From Terriglobia bacterium (GTDB lineage: Bacteria; Acidobacteriota; Terriglobia; Bryobacterales; Bryobacteraceae): DNA of 64,000 nt. The stretch spans positions 1 through 64,000 of the forward strand of contig JAIQFI010000009.1 of the NCBI GenBank assembly GCA_020073345.1, written 5' to 3'. The stretch's first letter is position 1. Each line of letters opens with the position of its first letter. Position numbers and translations under genes: made by a program. Shown here one piece after another: positions 1-8,769 of the stretch. The notes below the pieces were generated by a model, which ran no database searches, was not told the DNA's origin, and saw nothing but the letters and a program-made list of their open reading frames with translations.

Positions 1-278
1 GGGGCTCGTTGAAGCTGGATGAGACTCAGCCGTCCTCCGAGATGATCAAGCAGCTCGCCGGCATTCAGGGCTTGCTTGAAAAAACCAAGCTGCTGGGATT
101 GGGCGCTAGCGAACCGGATGCGGTCCGGGCCGCCGCCGCGGAATTTATCCTCGAAGGCCTGTATTCACACCGGCGGATCAGCCGGAATGAAGAGATCGGG
201 TACACCGCCGAGGTACGCCGCCGCGAGCCCGGCCCCGACGATCCTAAGTCCAAGGCGTCGCGCAGGAACTACCAGTAA
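1..278 (+). CDS. C-terminal end of an AAA+ ATPase, magnesium chelatase/MoxR-like (partial)
   Basis: The reading frame is open to the left edge of the window, so this is the 3' end of a longer gene; a TTG at 9 is in frame but need not be the start. The visible tail has a helical segment around AAAAEFILEGLYSHRRISRN. That pattern resembles the C-terminal helical lid of magnesium-chelatase-like AAA+ ATPases (EGLxxHxRxSR). Such ATPases act with a von Willebrand A partner, and a vWA gene lies on the same strand at 4884-6101. No Walker motif is visible because the ATPase core lies outside the window. The family call rests on a short stretch and on the vWA gene; another helical-tailed protein is possible. 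Confidence 0.5.
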   Translation, partial: GSLKLDETQPSSEMIKQLAGIQGLLEKTKLLGLGASEPDAVRAAAAEFILEGLYSHRRISRNEEIGYTAEVRRREPGPDDPKSKASRRNYQ

Positions 279-290
279 GGTTCGGGATCT

Positions 291-2126
291 TCAATCCGGC
301 TCAAGTGCCGTTTGGTAGTTCTTCTTAAGGCCTGGATCCTGGTCCTCTTTGCGCAACAGGCAGTTGCCGATGGCCAAGGCCTCGATCTCGGTGCCCATGA
401 AGCAGCGAAATGCGTCTTCCGGCGTACACACGATGGGCTCGCCACGAACGTTGAAGCTCGTATTGACGATCACACCACATCCCGTTAACGCTTCGAAGGC
501 AGTGATGAGCGCGTGATAACGCGGGTTGGTCTCCTGATGAACGGTCTGCACTCGCGCCGAATAATCGACGTGGGTAACGGCGGGAATATCGGAACGCACC
601 ACGTTCAGTTTGGCGATACCGAAGCGTGCCTGTTCCTCCTCTGTCATGGCGCGGCGGCGGCCTTCGAGCACTTCGGCTACCAGTAGCATGTAAGGGCTGT
701 CGGCGTCGAGCCCAAAATACTCGCCGACGCGTTCGCGCAGCACCGAGGGAGCAAAAGGGCGGAAGGATTCGCGATATTTCACCTTCAAATTCAATACACT
801 CTGCATCGCGGGGGATCGAGCGTCGCCCAAAATGGATCTGGCCCCCAAGGCTCGCGGACCGAACTCCATCCGTCCTTGAAACCAGCCAAGCGCCTTCCCC
901 TGCGCCAGCGCGCAAGCGGACGCCGCGATCAAGTCGCTGTCGGTAAATGTGGTGAAGCGCGCTCCCGCCTCGCGCAACCGTCTCTCGATGTCGTCTTGGG
1001 AGAAGGCCGGACCTAAATAGGAGCCTTCCATACGATCCAAGCACCCGCGGATCTGGCGCGGCTGATGATGAAATTGGTGATGCGCCGCCAGCGCCGCCCC
1101 CAAGGCTCCTCCGGCATCGCCGGACGCCGGCTGGATCCACAACTTCTGAAAGCGCCCGTCACGCAGGATTTTGCCGTTCGCCACGCAATTGAGCGCGACG
1201 CCCCCGGCTAAACACAGGTTCGGAATTCCGGTTTCGTCCGCCAACGCCCGCGTGATTCGCAACACAACTTCCTCTAGCGCGGCTTGGATGGAGGCGGCGA
1301 TATCCATATGGAACTGCGTGAGCGATTCCGACGGTTTTCGCGGCGGCTGGCCAAACAGTTTGTGGAAGCGTTGGTTGGTCATGGTCAAACCCGTGCAGTA
1401 ATCGAAATACCGCAGATCGAGCCGGAACGATCCGTCGGCTTTGACGTCGATCAGGTGTTCCAGGATGGTGTCGGTGTACTTGGGCGTGCCGTAGGGCGCC
1501 AGCCCCATCAACTTGTACTCGCCGGAATTGACCTTGAAGCCGGCATAGTAGGTGAAGGCCGAATATAGCAGCCCCAGGGAGTGGGGGAAGTGAATCTCCT
1601 TCAGGATCCTCAGCTCATTCCGCTTGCCGTGTGCAACCGAAGTGGTGGCCCATTCGCCGACGCCATCCATGGTCAACACCACTGCTTCCTCAAACGGTGA
1701 AGGAAAGAACGCGCTGGCCGCATGACTCAGGTGATGCTCCGTGAACAGCAACTTCCGGGCCCAGTCCGGTTCTGGATCGAATTGCTTCAGCGCCGAAGCA
1801 AGCAGCTTCTTCTGAAACAACTTTTCCTGTATCCAGACCGGAACCGCCATGCGGAAGGACGAGAATCCGGAGGGAGCGAACATCAGATACGTTTCCAGAA
1901 GCCGCTCGAACTTCAAGAACGGTTTATCGTAGAAGACCACCGAATCCAGACTCGCGGCTTTCAGCCCACTGTGTTCCAGACAATACGCGATTGCGTGGCT
2001 GGGGAATCCCGAATCGTGCTTTTTGCGCGTGAATCGTTCCTCCTGCGCAGCTGCCACAATGTCGCCATCCACCAGCAGCGCAGCCGCGCTGTCATGATAG
2101 AAGGCCGAAATGCCCAAAATGTTCAT
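291..2126 (-). CDS. carbamoyltransferase, NodU/CmcH family
   Basis: This 611-residue protein has the full length of NodU/CmcH O-carbamoyltransferases, which move a carbamoyl group from carbamoyl phosphate to a hydroxyl on a sugar or natural product using ATP. The N-terminal HSP70-actin-like half begins MNILGISAFYHDSAAALL and contains EERFTRKKHDSGFP and the HHLSHAASAF metal/adenylate motif (about residue 130). The C-terminal YrdC-like half ends with the conserved NTSFNVRGEPIV block. It heads a reverse-strand group with DUF5989, SxtJ-like and SGNH genes, each within about 10 bases of the next, suggesting one transcript. The substrate cannot be read from sequence; an exported glycan or lipid-linked product is inferred from the membrane and SGNH partners. 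Confidence 0.93.
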   Translation of the reverse strand: MNILGISAFYHDSAAALLVDGDIVAAAQEERFTRKKHDSGFPSHAIAYCLEHSGLKAASLDSVVFYDKPFLKFERLLETYLMFAPSGFSSFRMAVPVWIQEKLFQKKLLASALKQFDPEPDWARKLLFTEHHLSHAASAFFPSPFEEAVVLTMDGVGEWATTSVAHGKRNELRILKEIHFPHSLGLLYSAFTYYAGFKVNSGEYKLMGLAPYGTPKYTDTILEHLIDVKADGSFRLDLRYFDYCTGLTMTNQRFHKLFGQPPRKPSESLTQFHMDIAASIQAALEEVVLRITRALADETGIPNLCLAGGVALNCVANGKILRDGRFQKLWIQPASGDAGGALGAALAAHHQFHHQPRQIRGCLDRMEGSYLGPAFSQDDIERRLREAGARFTTFTDSDLIAASACALAQGKALGWFQGRMEFGPRALGARSILGDARSPAMQSVLNLKVKYRESFRPFAPSVLRERVGEYFGLDADSPYMLLVAEVLEGRRRAMTEEEQARFGIAKLNVVRSDIPAVTHVDYSARVQTVHQETNPRYHALITAFEALTGCGVIVNTSFNVRGEPIVCTPEDAFRCFMGTEIEALAIGNCLLRKEDQDPGLKKNYQTALEPD

Positions 2127-2136
2127 CGGAAACCGG

Positions 2137-2286
2137 CTAGAACAAGGTGTAGATGAAAGGAGCGATCGCGGACGTTTTCGCCAGAATCAGAAGTGCTCCC
2201 AGCACGAACATCATGAGGAACAGCGGCAGCATCCAGAGCTTCTTACGTGCGCGCATGTAGGACCATAGTTCAGAAAGAATCGACAT
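2137..2286 (-). CDS. DUF5989 family small membrane protein
   Basis: A 49-residue protein starting MSILSELWSYMRARKKLW, followed by one strongly hydrophobic segment (about residues 19-40) and a short tail. A longer in-frame extension upstream is open but low-complexity and overlaps the SxtJ-like gene, so the internal ATG at 2286 is preferred; it matches the conserved beginning of DUF5989 proteins. These are typically found beside carbamoyltransferase and SxtJ genes, exactly as here (10 bases from the carbamoyltransferase start). The function is unknown; a role as a small membrane anchor or assembly partner is inference. Confidence 0.85.
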   Translation of the reverse strand: MSILSELWSYMRARKKLWMLPLFLMMFVLGALLILAKTSAIAPFIYTLF

Positions 2287-2296
2287 CACACAGCTC

Positions 2297-2722
2297 CTAG
2301 AATTGATTCGCCATACTCTCCGGCTCCGGGCCGGGAGGCTGCCGGGGAATCCAATAGCTGGTCGCATCGGGGGCGGAATGCAAGCGCAGGAAGTCCTTCC
2401 CCATCCGCCGCAGAACCCAACCGAGCGGCGTGAAAACACCGTAGAAGAAAATGCCCAGCACCAGCGGACTCGTCACGTGGTGGAGCGCTACGCCCAGCGC
2501 CGTCCAGATCCGGTTCAAAGGCGCCAGGACTTTCGGCGCCAAAAGCCCCGCCAGGAGAAAGACCGCGCTCAGTCCGGCAGCCCAGCCTCGCATACGGTGG
2601 CCGCGAAGGAGCGGCAGCAAGGAGACCAAGGCAAAAAAGGCCGCCATGACCAGCCCGAAGGTGCGATCTGAGGATCTCTTTACCGGTTCGTGCGCGTGCC
2701 GGCTTTCGTGCAAGGTGATCAT
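2297..2722 (-). CDS. SxtJ-like integral membrane protein
   Basis: This 141-residue protein has an arginine-rich N-terminus followed by hydrophobic segments at about residues 24-40, 46-66 and 78-100, and a polar tail with a PRQPPGPEPES stretch. Length, topology and its place between DUF5989 and an SGNH gene fit the SxtJ family, named after a membrane protein of the saxitoxin cluster but widespread next to carbamoyltransferases. No catalytic motif is visible. It probably sits in the inner membrane with the DUF5989 peptide. The family call leans on gene order as well as sequence. Confidence 0.75.
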   Translation of the reverse strand: MITLHESRHAHEPVKRSSDRTFGLVMAAFFALVSLLPLLRGHRMRGWAAGLSAVFLLAGLLAPKVLAPLNRIWTALGVALHHVTSPLVLGIFFYGVFTPLGWVLRRMGKDFLRLHSAPDATSYWIPRQPPGPEPESMANQF

Positions 2723-2726
2723 GAAT

Positions 2727-3782
2727 TTACCGGTGGTCTCTGGTATCTGAAACGGTTCGCGGTGCGGTGGCAGCGACCGGCTCTATCCATTCCGCCAAAA
2801 GTGCGTTCAGTTTCCCGCCGGGGTGCCGATCCGCCTGCCGCAAGCTGGTGTCTTTCATTTCAGGCCGGTCGCAATCCACCGCATTGATTCCCTGGGCACG
2901 CAGAAAATCGCGGTAATGATTCCGCTCTTCAGGATCCAGGTCGAATAAGATCACGGTGAAGTTTCCGCCCTGGGCGCTTACAAGTTCGTTCATCTTGACC
3001 AACAGCATTTCGGTGGTGCGCCGCTTGTTCCTGACGCGCCAGTAGGATTCGATGATCTGCTTGTATTCCTGCACCAACGCCACGATTCGCAAATGGCGGC
3101 TCAGGAACCACACCACTTCACCCTGAGATCGTCCGGGTTTCAATTCGCCCCCGGAAGGCTGCGGGTAGGGATAGAAGCACCCTTGCGGTGGCCGATTCAT
3201 AACCCTCAGGAACGCCGGTTCCGCCGCGTTCCGGCCCTCGTGAAACCCGTTGAAAAGGTAGTACACCGTCGCCGGACCGTGTACTCGCTTCGCCATGGCC
3301 AGATAGGATTGGTAGGTTCCGTAGAGCCCTGCGCCGTAATTAGCGACCTCCATCTCGGGATGGCGTTTCTGAACCATCCAGGGAAGCGTATCCATGTCGG
3401 CGAGTCCATATCCTTGAATGTAGGAATCCCCAAAGAAGAAGACCCTTGGACGATTCGGCTGTCCTTGTTCCTGCTCGGACGTGGCTCTTCGTCCTCCACT
3501 CCAGTTCGTGACCCGAATCGGGCCCGGACGGTCGGGCCAGGAGAAAACAACACTGCCCGCGCGAGCGCTCCATCCCAAATCTTGATCGCATTGATACTCG
3601 GGCGTTATACGACCCATATTCGGATCCATCGCCCACCAACTCGGATATCCCTCGATCCAAAGCATGCCCTCCGCGGCCGCCCCAGACACCAGCGCAGTGA
3701 GAATGCGGGCAAGGATCAGGACCGAACGCCGGGGCTGTTTGGAGAGGGGAGCCACGCTGTTTCCATCGGCTGACTCGGACAT
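2727..3782 (-). CDS. SGNH/GDSL-like hydrolase with N-terminal membrane anchor
   Basis: A 351-residue protein with one N-terminal hydrophobic segment (about residues 18-40), consistent with a signal anchor and an extracytoplasmic body. The catalytic block I appears as VFFFGDSYIQGYG, where GDS carries the nucleophile. A late D-x-x-H-like pair is suggested by RQADRHPGGKLNALLA near the C-terminus. SGNH enzymes remove or transfer acyl groups on glycans and lipids. It is the first gene of the reverse-strand carbamoyltransferase module and lies 4 bases from the SxtJ-like gene, so it probably acts on the same product. The acyl substrate is unknown. Confidence 0.8.
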   Translation of the reverse strand: MSESADGNSVAPLSKQPRRSVLILARILTALVSGAAAEGMLWIEGYPSWWAMDPNMGRITPEYQCDQDLGWSARAGSVVFSWPDRPGPIRVTNWSGGRRATSEQEQGQPNRPRVFFFGDSYIQGYGLADMDTLPWMVQKRHPEMEVANYGAGLYGTYQSYLAMAKRVHGPATVYYLFNGFHEGRNAAEPAFLRVMNRPPQGCFYPYPQPSGGELKPGRSQGEVVWFLSRHLRIVALVQEYKQIIESYWRVRNKRRTTEMLLVKMNELVSAQGGNFTVILFDLDPEERNHYRDFLRAQGINAVDCDRPEMKDTSLRQADRHPGGKLNALLAEWIEPVAATAPRTVSDTRDHR

Positions 3783-3839
3783 TTGCCTTAGTTAGCTGGC
3801 GCCCAGTTGGAAATCGGCTAAAATCGGAGTCGAACTGGT

Positions 3840-4445
3840 ATGCCAACCGTTGTTACGGAGACACCCCGCGTTCCTCCTCCCCCCGCGGATCCGCCACGGA
3901 AACGCTGGACCCGTCAGGAGTGTATAGCCCTGGAGACGTCTGGGATTTGGGCACAGCAGCATCTTGAGTTGATCGAAGGAGAGCTGATCAGCAAGATGGG
4001 CAAGAAACGTCCGCACGCCAACAGCATTGCCGTTCTGCATGCGTGGCTTCTCCGAGTCTTCGGGGAAAAATATGTGAATCAGGAAGCCCCGATTGACGTT
4101 GCTCCGGAGGACAACCCTACCAACGAACCCGAGCCGGACCTCATCGTCTTTTCCAGACCCTACAATGAATTCGAGGACAATCCGCAACCGGCGGATCTTC
4201 GTCTGGTGGTGGAAATATCGGACTCCACTCTGGGCTTCGATCTGACGACGAAAGCCGGCCTCTACGCGCGCGCCCGAATCGTCGAGTATTGGGTCGTCGA
4301 TATTCCGGGGCGGAGGATCATCGTTCATCGCGATCCGCGGGAGGGGCAGTACCGGTCGGTGACAGCTTACGCGGAGCAGGAAAGCGTGAATCCTCTCGCA
4401 TCGCCGGACCACGAATTTCCAGTTAGGTCGGCTTTCGCAGGATAG
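3840..4445 (+). CDS. Uma2 family (DUF820) PD-(D/E)XK nuclease-like protein
   Basis: A 201-residue protein with the Uma2/DUF820 layout: WTRQECIALETSG and LELIEGELISKMG near the N-terminus, then EPDLIVF, VVEISDSTLGFDLTTKAGLYA and EYWVVD. The aspartate of EPDLIV, the glutamate of VVEIS and the lysine of TTKAGLYA are the expected metal-dependent nuclease residues. The biological role of this family is unclear even though the fold is nuclease-like. It starts 57 bases from the SGNH gene, transcribed the opposite way. The proline-rich N-terminus (about residues 8-20) is low-complexity. Confidence 0.88.
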   Translation: MPTVVTETPRVPPPPADPPRKRWTRQECIALETSGIWAQQHLELIEGELISKMGKKRPHANSIAVLHAWLLRVFGEKYVNQEAPIDVAPEDNPTNEPEPDLIVFSRPYNEFEDNPQPADLRLVVEISDSTLGFDLTTKAGLYARARIVEYWVVDIPGRRIIVHRDPREGQYRSVTAYAEQESVNPLASPDHEFPVRSAFAG

Positions 4446-4461
4446 CTAGGATACACTCGTC

Positions 4462-4866
4462 GTGCCCGCCAAGACTCATGCTATCCCCGTCAAAAGAGCG
4501 CTCCTCGGAACTTGGATCACCCTCGACGAGGGCTCGAACGCCGCATTTACTTTGTCAACGAAGAACAAAAGATGTCGCGTCACCGGCTTCTGCCGATCCA
4601 GCGGTGAAGCGGTCGAAATCACGCGAGTGAGATGGGACGGCAAAGCGCTGAGCTTCGTCGCGCGAATGCCCTCGATAGACACCGTGACGAAGAACGTCTT
4701 CCGAATCCGGTCGGACGGAAGACTTGACCTTGAATTGACGACGTACGACATTTGGAAGAAAAAGGATGTCAAGCCGGGCGAGATCCCAGAGGCTTGGCGG
4801 AGTCCATCTGGTCGCCCGACGCCGCACACAAAGGTTCGAAGAGCCCCGCGTGGTAGCTTGAAGTAG
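4462..4866 (+). CDS. hypothetical protein
   Basis: A 134-residue protein with a GTG start, 16 bases after the Uma2 gene and 17 bases before the vWA gene. I do not recognise the family. The body alternates short hydrophobic and charged stretches (GTWITLDEGSNAAFTLST, VEITRVRWDGKALSFVARMP), as in a small beta-rich domain, and ends in a basic tail. No signal peptide, membrane segment or metal motif is visible. Codon use and GC content match the neighbours, which supports it as a real gene. Confidence 0.55.
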   Translation: MPAKTHAIPVKRALLGTWITLDEGSNAAFTLSTKNKRCRVTGFCRSSGEAVEITRVRWDGKALSFVARMPSIDTVTKNVFRIRSDGRLDLELTTYDIWKKKDVKPGEIPEAWRSPSGRPTPHTKVRRAPRGSLK

Positions 4867-4883
4867 GAGGTTCTCGCGCCCAG

Positions 4884-6101
4884 ATGAAATCGGTACGCTA
4901 TTCGCGCTATACCGGCGAGGATCTTGGCTTGAGCGCCGAAGACTTGATGAAGGCGCTCTCGGATTTCTTCCTCGAAAGCGGCTTCAACAATCCCTACATG
5001 CAGTTCAGCGAGTTCAACGAGCACTCGCTCGATGAGCTCAAGCGCGCCATCGAGGAAGCCCTCCAGCGCGGCGATTTCTTCGATCCCGAACGCGCCGAGC
5101 AGATCAAGCAGAAGCTCGAAAGCATGAGCGAAGAGGAGATGGACCAGTTGCTCGGCAAACTTGTCCAGAAACTGGTCGACGAGGGTTACATCAACACCGA
5201 ACAGCAGTCCGGCGGCGTGGGCCAGAAGGAAGGCCGCGTCGACGTCAAGATCACCGACAAGAGCGTCGATTTTCTCGGCTTCAAGACGCTGAAAGACCTG
5301 CTCGGATCGCTGGGCCACGCGAGCTTCGGAGCGCACGACACGCGCGATCTGGCCACCGGCGTCGAGACCACCGGCGCAGCCAAACAATACGAATTCGGCG
5401 ACACCATGAATCTGGACGTCTGCCACACTCTGTTCAGCGCCATGCAGCGCGAAGGCGTCAAGCTGCCGCTCAACCTGGAGTACGAAGACCTGCACGTCCA
5501 TCAATCCGAATACCAGAGCTCCTGCGCCACCGTACTGATGCTCGATTGCAGCCACAGCATGATCCTGTACGGGGAAGACCGCTTCACGCCCGCGAAGAAG
5601 GTCGCTCTAGCGCTCTCGCACCTGATCCGGACGCAATACCCCGGCGATTCGCTGCGCTGCGTTCTGTTCCACGATTCGGCCGAGGAGCTGCGGATTGAGG
5701 AACTCGCGCGCGTGCAAGTGGGTCCGTATTACACCAATACGCGCGAAGGTTTGATCCTGGCTCAGCGCCTCCTCAATCAAGAACGTAAAGATATGAAGCA
5801 GATCATCATGATCACCGACGGCAAGCCCAGCGCGCTCACGCTGGAAGACGGGCGCATCTACCGCAACGCCTTTGGCCTGGATCCGCTGGTGATCAGCCGC
5901 ACGCTCGAAGAGGTCAACCGCTGCAAGCGCCAGGGCATTCTGATCAACACGTTCATGCTCGCCAGCGACTATGGTTTGGTGCAGTTCATCCAGAAGGTCA
6001 CTCAGCTGTGCCGCGGCAAGGCGTACTTCACCACGCCTTATACGCTGGGGCAGTACCTGCTGATGGACTACATGAATCGCAAGACGCGTACCATCCACTA
6101 G
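4884..6101 (+). CDS. von Willebrand A (vWA) domain protein, CoxE/BchD-like
   Basis: A 405-residue protein with an acidic helical N-terminal half (residues 1-130, rich in Glu/Lys heptads such as [19 protein letters not shown]) and a C-terminal vWA domain. The MIDAS metal motif DxSxS is seen as DCSHS at residues 221-225; the later ITDGKP block completes the fold. vWA proteins of this kind work with an AAA+ ATPase to remodel a target or insert a metal. The likely partner is the ATPase whose 3' end is at 1-278. A GGAGG stretch lies 13 bases upstream of the ATG. No membrane segment is seen. The client protein is unknown. Confidence 0.88.
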   Translation: MKSVRYSRYTGEDLGLSAEDLMKALSDFFLESGFNNPYMQFSEFNEHSLDELKRAIEEALQRGDFFDPERAEQIKQKLESMSEEEMDQLLGKLVQKLVDEGYINTEQQSGGVGQKEGRVDVKITDKSVDFLGFKTLKDLLGSLGHASFGAHDTRDLATGVETTGAAKQYEFGDTMNLDVCHTLFSAMQREGVKLPLNLEYEDLHVHQSEYQSSCATVLMLDCSHSMILYGEDRFTPAKKVALALSHLIRTQYPGDSLRCVLFHDSAEELRIEELARVQVGPYYTNTREGLILAQRLLNQERKDMKQIIMITDGKPSALTLEDGRIYRNAFGLDPLVISRTLEEVNRCKRQGILINTFMLASDYGLVQFIQKVTQLCRGKAYFTTPYTLGQYLLMDYMNRKTRTIH

Positions 6102-6146
6102 CCAGCACCCAAGTCTGGCACGTCAGGTGCACTAGTATTTCGCGAG

Positions 6147-6803
6147 ATGATGTTCCGCAATCGCGAAGAAGCTGGACGGCTGCTAGCCCAGGCGTTAGCT
6201 GGATACGCAGGGCGGCCAAATCTGGTCGTTCTGGGCCTTCCACGAGGCGGCGTACCCGTGGCGCGCATCGTGGCCGATTTCCTGGGCGCGCCCATGGACG
6301 TGTTTCTGGTCCGCAAGTTGGGCGTCCCCTGGCAGCCAGAACTCGGGTTTGGGGCCATCGCCGAAACGGCCGGGACGGACGCGCCCGTGCGCGTTATCGA
6401 CCAAGGTCTTGTCCGGGAGTGCGAACTCACCCCAAGGGTTATCGAAGAAATTGCCGCGCGCGAACAGCGCGAGATCGACCGGCGCAGCCGTCTGTACCGC
6501 GGGACACGCTCCTTAGTCGATATTCATGGCCGCGAGGTAATCATCGTCGACGACGGCCTAGCCACGGGCAGCACGATGCTGGCTGCGGTCCGCGCGCTTC
6601 GCCATCAGGGCGCAAAGCGAATTATGGTCGCCGTGGCCGTCGGTCCGCTCGACACCTGCGACGCACTGCGCCGGGAAGCCGATGAGGTGGTTTGCCTTTC
6701 TTCCCCCGAGCCCTTCTACTCAGTTGGAACCTGGTATGAGGACTTCACCCAGGTCACCGATCGCGAAGTCCAGCAAGCCCTTTCTTCGGCGGTTAGAACC
6801 TAA
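6147..6803 (+). CDS. phosphoribosyltransferase domain protein
   Basis: A 218-residue type I PRTase-fold protein. The PRPP-binding signature appears as VIIVDDGLATGSTMLAAV (about residues 132-149); the N-terminal NREEAGRLLAQAL and GLPRGGVPVA and the FLVRKLGVPWQPELGFGA block are typical of the 'predicted phosphoribosyltransferase' group rather than of named purine or pyrimidine enzymes. This group often sits near universal stress proteins and metal ATPases, as here, but its substrate is not established. An ATG at 6150 is an alternative start. Its 3' end overlaps the convergent ATPase gene by 4 bases. Confidence 0.9.
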   Translation: MMFRNREEAGRLLAQALAGYAGRPNLVVLGLPRGGVPVARIVADFLGAPMDVFLVRKLGVPWQPELGFGAIAETAGTDAPVRVIDQGLVRECELTPRVIEEIAAREQREIDRRSRLYRGTRSLVDIHGREVIIVDDGLATGSTMLAAVRALRHQGAKRIMVAVAVGPLDTCDALRREADEVVCLSSPEPFYSVGTWYEDFTQVTDREVQQALSSAVRT

Positions 6804-8707
6804 AAATCGGCCAGACGCCTGCGATAAAACGAGACCCGCAGCGCGTTGACTAAGGCCGCTATGTCGATTGCCTCCTGCGCCACCGCACCCACAATGGGTG
6901 ATAACCACCCAGCCGCCGCCAGAAGCATGCCCGCAATGCTCAACACCATCCCGCCCACGGCGCTTTCCAGAGCGATCCTCCGCATCCGCCGGCTGATGTG
7001 AAGGAGCTCGTCCACCTTTTCGAGCGAAGAGTCGAGCACCACCGCGTCGGCCGCCTGCGCCGTAATGTCGTTCGCCGATCCGAGAGCTACTCCCGCGGTC
7101 GCCACCAGCATCGCCGGCGCGTCATTGATCCCGTCTCCGACGAACAGCGTGGTGTCGAGCTGACGCGCTGCTGTGACGATTGCCACCTTCTCTTCCGGGG
7201 TCTTGCTGAAATGCAACTCCTCGATCCCCACGCGGCCGGCCAGATGACGGACCTCCTCTTCGCGGTCGCCCGATAGCAGCATGATGTGTTTGACGCCGTG
7301 ACGCCGGGTCAAATGCGAGATGAATGAACGGCTTTCCCGCCGCGGCTCGTCGCGAAAGTGAAGGACGCCCGCCAGTCGCTGATCGAGAATCACCAGGCAC
7401 TCCAGACCGGTAACCGCCGGCGGAAGATCGGCAACACTGGCTTGCGACCGCCCGGTGATCCACACAGTCACCCCATTGACGATGCCCCGCAGCCCCGCCC
7501 CGGGCTTCTCCGAGATCGAGCTGACGGCATCGACCGGCACTCCTTCCTCGCGCGCCGCCGCCAAAATGGCGCTGGCCAGGGGATGCTTGGAATACTGCTC
7601 CAGGCTGGCTGCTTTACGCAACACGTCGGTGCGGGAAAATCCGTTCACGCACGTCGCCTCGGTCAGCACCGGCCGGCCATAGGTCAGAGTCCCGGTCTTG
7701 TCGAAAATCAGCGTGCGGCAGCCGTCGATGCGCTCGAGCGAGGCGGGATTCCTCACGATGATCCCGCGCTTGGCTGCCAGCGAAATCGCACCGAGAATCG
7801 CCACCGGAATCGCGATCAGCATGGGACACGGAGTCGCGATCACGATCACGGCCAGAAAGCGGAGCGGATCGCCGCTCACCAGCCACGCGCCCAGCGCAAT
7901 GGCGACCGCGAACGGCGTGTACCAAGCCCCCAGCGTATCGCCAAGCCGCCGCAAATAGGGGCGATTCGTCTCGGCCTGTTGCAGAGCCTCGAGAATCTTC
8001 GCGTGTCTGGATTCGGCCGGGAGCTTCGATGCCACCATCACCAGGGCCTCTTCACCGTTTAGGGCTCCCGACAACACCGGCGATCCCAAGGTTTTCGAAA
8101 TCTCGAAAGGCTCGCCCGTAAGGAAGGATTCGTCCATTCGCCCGCGGCCTTCTAGCACCGTCCCATCCACCGGCGCGATCTCATGGGGGAGGATGACCAG
8201 CGTGTCTCCTATCCCGATCTGGTCGACCGAAATATCGCTCGGCCCCGCGTCTGTTTTACGGTGGGCAATGGTCGGTGTGCGCTTCCCCAGCGCCGACAGC
8301 ACGGATTTGGCCCGTTCCGTGGCGTATGACTCGAGAGCCGTTCCGCCGGAGAGCATTAGCACGATGATGGTCGCCACCAGATACTGGCCCGTGAGCACGG
8401 CGGTCAGAATCGACAACCCCGCTAGCAGGTCTGAGCCGAACTCCCTGCGCCACAGCCTGCGCGTTAAGCCCCACAGCAGCGGTGCGCCTCCTAGCGCAAT
8501 GGCGACGTAGAGCGGGATATTCGCTACCTCCGATCCAAAGTGGAGTAAGAAGCGGAGGCACAAATAAATCGCGATCCCGGCCGCCGAGAGCAGGACGATC
8601 CAGTTTTCCCGCGCGGCATGGGCGCGACGCACCGTAATACTGCGGGTTGCCCGTAAGTCCGGAACACACGTGGCCACGACATCCGTATAGTGCATGTCGA
8701 CCGCCAT
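6800..8707 (-). CDS. heavy-metal-translocating P1B-type ATPase
   Basis: A 635-residue membrane pump. The phosphorylated aspartate is in DKTGTLT (D336); the TGEP actuator motif is at about 197-200 and GDGINDAP is near the C-terminus. The transmembrane metal site is ATPCP (residues 291-295), so TPC replaces the more usual CPC. There is no N-terminal heavy-metal-associated CxxC domain. Hydrophobic segments at about 37-53, 65-80, 93-120, 263-305 and near the C-terminus fit the P1B topology. The metal is not certain; cadmium, zinc or lead export is possible. It is divergent from the stress-protein gene with a 62-base shared upstream region. Confidence 0.92.
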   Translation of the reverse strand: MAVDMHYTDVVATCVPDLRATRSITVRRAHAARENWIVLLSAAGIAIYLCLRFLLHFGSEVANIPLYVAIALGGAPLLWGLTRRLWRREFGSDLLAGLSILTAVLTGQYLVATIIVLMLSGGTALESYATERAKSVLSALGKRTPTIAHRKTDAGPSDISVDQIGIGDTLVILPHEIAPVDGTVLEGRGRMDESFLTGEPFEISKTLGSPVLSGALNGEEALVMVASKLPAESRHAKILEALQQAETNRPYLRRLGDTLGAWYTPFAVAIALGAWLVSGDPLRFLAVIVIATPCPMLIAIPVAILGAISLAAKRGIIVRNPASLERIDGCRTLIFDKTGTLTYGRPVLTEATCVNGFSRTDVLRKAASLEQYSKHPLASAILAAAREEGVPVDAVSSISEKPGAGLRGIVNGVTVWITGRSQASVADLPPAVTGLECLVILDQRLAGVLHFRDEPRRESRSFISHLTRRHGVKHIMLLSGDREEEVRHLAGRVGIEELHFSKTPEEKVAIVTAARQLDTTLFVGDGINDAPAMLVATAGVALGSANDITAQAADAVVLDSSLEKVDELLHISRRMRRIALESAVGGMVLSIAGMLLAAAGWLSPIVGAVAQEAIDIAALVNALRVSFYRRRLADF

Positions 8708-8769
8708 ACCGAGGCCGTTTTAGCGTTCGTTTTCGAAATTGGTCGTGAAACTGCTAGGATCATGGTGCC

